This document shows positions 4,156-7,628 of a stretch of DNA of 7,628 nt, piece after piece (position 1 is the stretch's first letter; each line of letters opens with the position of its first letter). The stretch lies in the NCBI GenBank assembly GCA_937858455.1, contig CALLYN010000311.1:1-7628 (forward strand). Direction: 5' to 3'. Under the pieces are notes generated by a model. That model saw only the letters and a list, made by a program, of their open reading frames with translations, had not been told where the DNA came from and ran no database searches. The stretch is from an uncultured Kouleothrix sp. Its GTDB lineage: Bacteria > Chloroflexota > Chloroflexia > Chloroflexales > Roseiflexaceae. Made by a program: the position numbers and the translations under genes.

Positions 4156-7023
4156 CTAGGTGGGCGTGGCGCCGGTCAGAATAAAGCCGGCCCAGATCAG
4201 CAGCTCGTCGAACTCGGCGGGGGTGTTGGCACTCTGATCGATCGTGGCGCGCTGGGCTTCGGCTAGGGCGCGCGCGGCGTCGCCGTGAGCCGCCAGGTGC
4301 ATGTAGAAGCTGTGCATGAAGCGCAGTGTCGCCGCGTCGTCGATCTTCCAGAAGTGCGCCAGCACCGCACTCGCGCCAGCCGCCAGCAGCGCCCAGCTCA
4401 GGCTCAGCGTCTCGTCGCCCTGCAGCAGGCCGGCGCTCGCGCCCTCGCAGGCCGAAAGCACCACCAGCGCCTTGCCCAGGCGCAGGCTCGCCACCTCGGC
4501 CAGCCACAGCTCGTCGTCCCATAGCCGGATGTGTGCGCTAAACGCCTGCTCGGGCACCAGCGCGGCGTGCGTGGCGATGTGCAGCAGGCGGTACTGAGCC
4601 AGCCCGCCGCTCGCCGAGCGCTCGCGTACCGCCGCGCAGGTAGCCTCGTCGTCGAGCAGGCGGTCGCAGGGGCCTTGCCAGGTGCTGGCGACCATGGCAA
4701 GCTCATCGGCAACGTGCGGCAGGGGCGCGGCGCGGTCGCCAAACGTATGGCAGCCGACGAGCAGCGCACGTGCGCCAGGCGGTGCGGCGCGGGCGGCCAG
4801 CGCCTGCCACACCGTAAGGGCCGGCGTCAGCTGGACAATCGCCTGCTCGGCCAGCCAGCGTTCACCCAGGCGCAAGGCGGCCCACGGCAGCATATGCAGC
4901 TGCTCGGTAGGCGCGATCAGCAGCCGGTGCTGGGGATGCAGCCGCGCGCGCGCCTCGGCGGGAATCAGGCGCTCGGCAAGGCGAACGAGCTTTTCCCAGC
5001 GCACGCTGGTGGTGTGGTCGTAGCGATACTCGAAATCGCGGAACGTGCGTCGCTGCTTCGCCGGGATGGTTGCCTGGTCGATCAAGGCTGGCAGATCGCC
5101 GCGCGGCAGCTCGGCGAGCACGAGCTGATCGGGCGTGATCATCACGCAGCGCAGCGTATCGCCGACGCGCAGATACGAGAGCGCGGTCCAGTCGCCGTGG
5201 TATGCGCCATTCAGCTGCTCGCGCAGACGCGCAAGGTCGAAGCTTATGCTGGTGATCGCCGTGTCGGCGGAGTGCTCGGGCAGGCGGTGGCGCGCCTGGA
5301 GCAGCAGCTCGCCATAGCGTGCCAGCGCCGCGTCGAGCTGCTCGGCCAGCTCTTCGTCGGATAGCTCGTCGTCGTGCTGCAGTTCGATAATGTGCTGCTG
5401 CTGTTGCGCGAGCCTGGCGTCGCCCTCGGGCGCGGCGAGCGGCCGGCTGGAGGCGGCGCGCTGGAGCACCAGCGCGCGCTGGAGCTCGCTGAATTGCAGC
5501 AGCGCCTCGATGTCGCCGACCTCGATCGCGCAGCGCAGCGAGTCGGCGTGCAGCTCGGCGGCCTGCGCGAAGATTGCGCTTGAGGCGGTTTCGAGCGCCA
5601 GCGTGCCGCGCAGCTGGGCGACGGTGCGCTGGGCCTGGTGGTAGTGATCGAGCGCGCGCGCCAGATCGTCGCCGGCCTCGGCGCAGCGAGCCAGGCCGTG
5701 CTGCAGGCGCCAGGCGTTGGCGGGATACTGCGCGACGTGTGGCTCGGCGAAGGCGAACAGCTCGGCGGCGCGGGCGTAATCGCCGTGGCGTAGCATGAGC
5801 CGGGCCTGATCCATGGCGGCGTCAGCCGCAGTGAAATCCTGCCCAAGCTCGAGGCACTGCGCACGCGCGCGCTCGTACAGCTCGATCGCCGCGTCGTAGC
5901 GGCCCATATCGCCCAGCACCTCGGCGATATTCGCCAGTGTCTCGGCGGCATCGGAGGCGACTTTCAGCGTGTTGGCGCGCTCGTATACGCCCTGCAAGAT
6001 TGCGAGCGCCGTGCCGAGCTTGCCAGTGCGCTGGGCCACCAGACCACGGTTGCGCTGGGCAGTCAGGCGCCGCTCGTCGGCCCCGGCGAGCGCGAGTAGC
6101 TGATCGGCGCGGCGGTAATAGGCATCGGCGATCGGCCACCAGCCGGCGTAGAAGTAGATATTACCGAGATTCGTCTGGCACGTGGCCATATCGGCGGTGC
6201 GGTCGAGCTTGGCGAAAGCGTCGAGCGCGCTCAGCATGTGGCGCAGCGCCTGGTCGTATTCGCCGGTGCGGCTGAACAGAAGGCCAAATGTGCGGTCGAG
6301 CAGCGCGCGGCGGATCGGCAGATCGAGCCTGCGGAATACCGCGTCGGCGCGGCCATACTGCTCGCGCGCGCGCTCGAGCTGCCCGCGCAGCAGCAGCAGG
6401 TATGCGTGCTGAAACCAGCACTTGGCCTGCTCGATCGTGGCCTGCTCGGCGGCAAAGACCTGCTCGGCCGCAGCAAGGTGCTGCTCGGCAATTTCGAATT
6501 GCCGGAGCGACCCGGCCACGGCGCCGCGCGCCAGCAGCCAGCGCGCGTGGTCGCTCGGCTCGACACCGCCGGCGGCAGGCGCGATCTGGTCGAGCAGCTG
6601 GAGGGCCTCGGCGGCCGAGCCGTGGTTGTCGTGCAGCAGCGCGGCCTGCACGCGGGCGCGGAATGCGCCAGCGCTGGCGCCTAGCTGCTCGAACTGCTCG
6701 GCCAGCGCTTCGAACCTGGCGCCGAGCTCGGATGTCGCCGAGCGATTGAACTCGACCAGCAGGAGGCCAAACGCCGCCTGCAGCTCGGGCTGGGCCATGC
6801 CGAGCGCGGCGAACTCGGCGCGGGCGGCCTCGAGCCACGCCTGCGCACCGTCAAGCCGCTCCCAGCGCAACAGCGCCCAGCCGAGCGTAAAGCGCCACCA
6901 CGCGCTTGTGGGGGCGGCGCCTAGCTCGCGCTCGGCCTCGCGCACCGCCATGTCGGGGTCGCGCTCGGCAAGCGACAGAATGCGCGCGCATTCGATCGGC
7001 ATGTGGTACTGATTCTGCTGCAT
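4156..7023 (-). CDS. TPR-CHAT protein: TPR array with C-terminal CHAT caspase-like protease
   Basis: This 955-aa protein is probably a cytosolic signalling protease. Residues about 40-470 are helical TPR-type repeats. Clear units start near 166, 207, 246, 285, 325, 365, 406 and 444 (for example the GRYDAAIELYERA stretch), and weaker ones precede them. A helical, Gln/Glu-rich linker spans about 480-580. The CHAT domain covers about 600-955: LLIAPTEQLHMLPWAAL (701-717), the catalytic His in LLHIATHA (His819), the nucleophile in LSACEG (Cys859), QGDE at 868-871 and the closing WAGFILTG. Both dyad residues are present, so it should be active. TPRs in this architecture usually bind a partner that controls the protease, as in the TPR-CHAT subunit of type III-E CRISPR, but no CRISPR genes are visible here. 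ATG 7023 has no Shine-Dalgarno; a -10-like TACAAT ends eight bases before it. A second CHAT gene lies just upstream. Confidence 0.93.
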   Translation of the reverse strand: MQQNQYHMPIECARILSLAERDPDMAVREAERELGAAPTSAWWRFTLGWALLRWERLDGAQAWLEAARAEFAALGMAQPELQAAFGLLLVEFNRSATSELGARFEALAEQFEQLGASAGAFRARVQAALLHDNHGSAAEALQLLDQIAPAAGGVEPSDHARWLLARGAVAGSLRQFEIAEQHLAAAEQVFAAEQATIEQAKCWFQHAYLLLLRGQLERAREQYGRADAVFRRLDLPIRRALLDRTFGLLFSRTGEYDQALRHMLSALDAFAKLDRTADMATCQTNLGNIYFYAGWWPIADAYYRRADQLLALAGADERRLTAQRNRGLVAQRTGKLGTALAILQGVYERANTLKVASDAAETLANIAEVLGDMGRYDAAIELYERARAQCLELGQDFTAADAAMDQARLMLRHGDYARAAELFAFAEPHVAQYPANAWRLQHGLARCAEAGDDLARALDHYHQAQRTVAQLRGTLALETASSAIFAQAAELHADSLRCAIEVGDIEALLQFSELQRALVLQRAASSRPLAAPEGDARLAQQQQHIIELQHDDELSDEELAEQLDAALARYGELLLQARHRLPEHSADTAITSISFDLARLREQLNGAYHGDWTALSYLRVGDTLRCVMITPDQLVLAELPRGDLPALIDQATIPAKQRRTFRDFEYRYDHTTSVRWEKLVRLAERLIPAEARARLHPQHRLLIAPTEQLHMLPWAALRLGERWLAEQAIVQLTPALTVWQALAARAAPPGARALLVGCHTFGDRAAPLPHVADELAMVASTWQGPCDRLLDDEATCAAVRERSASGGLAQYRLLHIATHAALVPEQAFSAHIRLWDDELWLAEVASLRLGKALVVLSACEGASAGLLQGDETLSLSWALLAAGASAVLAHFWKIDDAATLRFMHSFYMHLAAHGDAARALAEAQRATIDQSANTPAEFDELLIWAGFILTGATPT

Positions 7024-7031
7024 GGCCAGTT

Positions 7032-7037
7032 ATTGTA
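7032..7037 (-). promoter_or_regulatory. Candidate -10 box for leaderless TPR-CHAT mRNA
   Basis: TACAAT on the minus strand ends eight bases before ATG 7023, the distance expected if transcription starts at or next to the A of the start codon. No ribosome site lies before the ATG. The -35 region is poor, so this remains a candidate only. Confidence 0.35.
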
Positions 7038-7089
7038 GCACGCTTTGGCCGGATGTAGGCCAGCCCTAAGATATTTGGGAAGTCTCGAA

Positions 7090-7147
7090 CATCCCGCTTG
7101 GTAGGGCGCGGAGGGGCGGGCTTTGCCGCCCCTGCAGATCCGTTTTT
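7090..7147. repeat. Dispersed hairpin repeat, copy B
   Basis: It starts with CATCCCGCTTGGT (7090-7102), identical to copy A at 625-637, and ends with GCAGAT (7134-7139) and TTTTT (7143-7147). The stem AGGGGCGG (7112-7119) pairs perfectly with CCGCCCCT (7126-7133) around GCTTTG. The stem sequence differs from copy A while both copies keep pairing. As with copy A, it lies downstream of a minus-strand gene (stop at 7203) in the same orientation relative to it. Confidence 0.75.
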
Positions 7148-7202
7148 CGCGCTCTGCCAAAGGCATCCGTTGGAGGATTACCAGTTCCCGAGGCCCTCGC
7201 AG

Positions 7203-7628
7203 CTAGGTGCCAAACAAGCGCCGGTACGTGGCGCGGCGTGGCGTAGGCGCGCCGGCATACAGCACCGGCAGGCTCCAGTCGGCGATGCCGCCGGCCGCGC
7301 GCATTGCCACGCGCCCGGCCGCCACCGCGCAGTCGATCGTTTCGCCGCGCCCCAGCAGCCGGTAGCACGCCCGCGCAAACTCGTTGGCCTCGGCCTGGCC
7401 AACCTCGCCCTGCATCGCCACCACCGCCGGCACGCCATACTGCAGCAGGGTGAGCGCCGCGCTCTCGACCGCTGTGCCGTCGCCAAGCCCGACCGAGCCG
7501 CTATGGCAGGCCTGAAGCAGCACCAGCCGCAGCGCGGGGCTGGCCACCAGCACGCGCGCCAGGTCGCGCGCGTCTACTCGCTCGGCCCGGCCATCGGCGT
7601 GGGTCAGCAGCAGGCGGCTGCGCGGCAC
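7203..7628 (-). CDS. CHAT-domain protease, C-terminal part (5' end outside window)
   Basis: The frame is open to the right edge, so the gene begins outside; the apparent first codon (GTG at 7628) need not be the start. The visible ~141 residues are the second half of a CHAT domain. LRLVLLQACHSG carries the expected nucleophile Cys41 of the fragment, followed by the typical ALTLLQYGVPAVVAMQGEV, the helix EFARACYRLLGRGETIDCAVAAGRVAM and the closing DWSLPVLY. The catalytic His should lie upstream and cannot be seen. After VLY there is only a short basic tail (RRATYRRLFGT), so the CHAT domain is C-terminal as in the neighbouring TPR-CHAT protein. The two CHAT domains differ clearly (QACHSG against SACEGA), so this is not a recent duplication. 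A 179-bp gap with a hairpin repeat separates the genes, arguing against tight co-translation. Confidence 0.88.
   Translation of the reverse strand: MPRSRLLLTHADGRAERVDARDLARVLVASPALRLVLLQACHSGSVGLGDGTAVESAALTLLQYGVPAVVAMQGEVGQAEANEFARACYRLLGRGETIDCAVAAGRVAMRAAGGIADWSLPVLYAGAPTPRRATYRRLFGT

Noticed and set aside
3859..4156. Secreted 55-aa peptide as the substrate of the neighbouring CHAT protease
   Set aside because: The genes are convergent and separated by a terminator, and the peptide carries a signal peptide while the CHAT protein shows none; proximity alone does not support the link.
4285..6750. Long open frames on the + strand and in other frames opposite the TPR-CHAT gene
   Set aside because: They are shadows of a GC-rich coding region: low-complexity Arg/Ala/Ser composition, no domains, no ribosome sites.
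1..7628. CRISPR array, tRNA/rRNA genes, transposase or insertion-sequence ends
   Set aside because: No regularly spaced repeats, cloverleaf-like segments, transposase-like frames or terminal inverted repeats with target duplications were found by eye.

Overview
The window is GC-rich bacterial DNA with tightly packed genes on both strands. It holds seven protein genes: two cut by the window edges, one of only 55 codons, and no RNA gene, insertion sequence or CRISPR array that I can support. The terminal zinc-ribbon fragment (VPFVPRGDKPVYCSDCF), the duplicated 'FPISE...QYFERxRLE' module in a secreted L,D-transpeptidase and the large TPR-CHAT protein together suggest a filamentous or phototrophic-type Chloroflexota (Roseiflexus/Kouleothrix-like). 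This is inference from protein style; no search was possible.

Left part (1-1935). The 3' end of a CxxC zinc-ribbon gene (+) is closed by a perfect 17-bp hairpin terminator. It is followed, convergent, by a 98-aa protein of unknown function (-) with a GTG start, a good Shine-Dalgarno, a possible extended -10 promoter and an operator-like inverted repeat. Upstream of that lies a secreted L,D-transpeptidase (-) driven by a promoter with both consensus hexamers (TTGACA-16-TATAAT). A dispersed hairpin repeat sits directly after its stop codon.

Middle (1936-4142, + strand). A CPBP/CAAX-type membrane protease is followed by a divergent arylamine N-acetyltransferase-like enzyme. A strong promoter overlaps the protease stop codon and implies that the acetyltransferase can be read from a leaderless mRNA. 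Next comes a short gene for a secreted 55-aa peptide with a Gly/His tail. Its Shine-Dalgarno lies in a predicted leader hairpin, and a strong hairpin follows its stop.

Right part (4156-7628, - strand). A 955-aa protein has an N-terminal TPR array and a C-terminal CHAT protease domain with the His/Cys dyad intact. Upstream of it in the same direction is the C-terminal part of a second CHAT-domain protein, also with its catalytic Cys. A second copy of the dispersed hairpin repeat separates the two. Two neighbouring CHAT proteases are the most interesting feature: CHAT proteins are often the executing protease of signalling or defence systems, and the rest of this locus lies beyond the right edge.

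The genes do not form one pathway. Envelope functions (transpeptidase, membrane protease, secreted peptide) dominate the left and middle, and a protease/signalling locus begins on the right.
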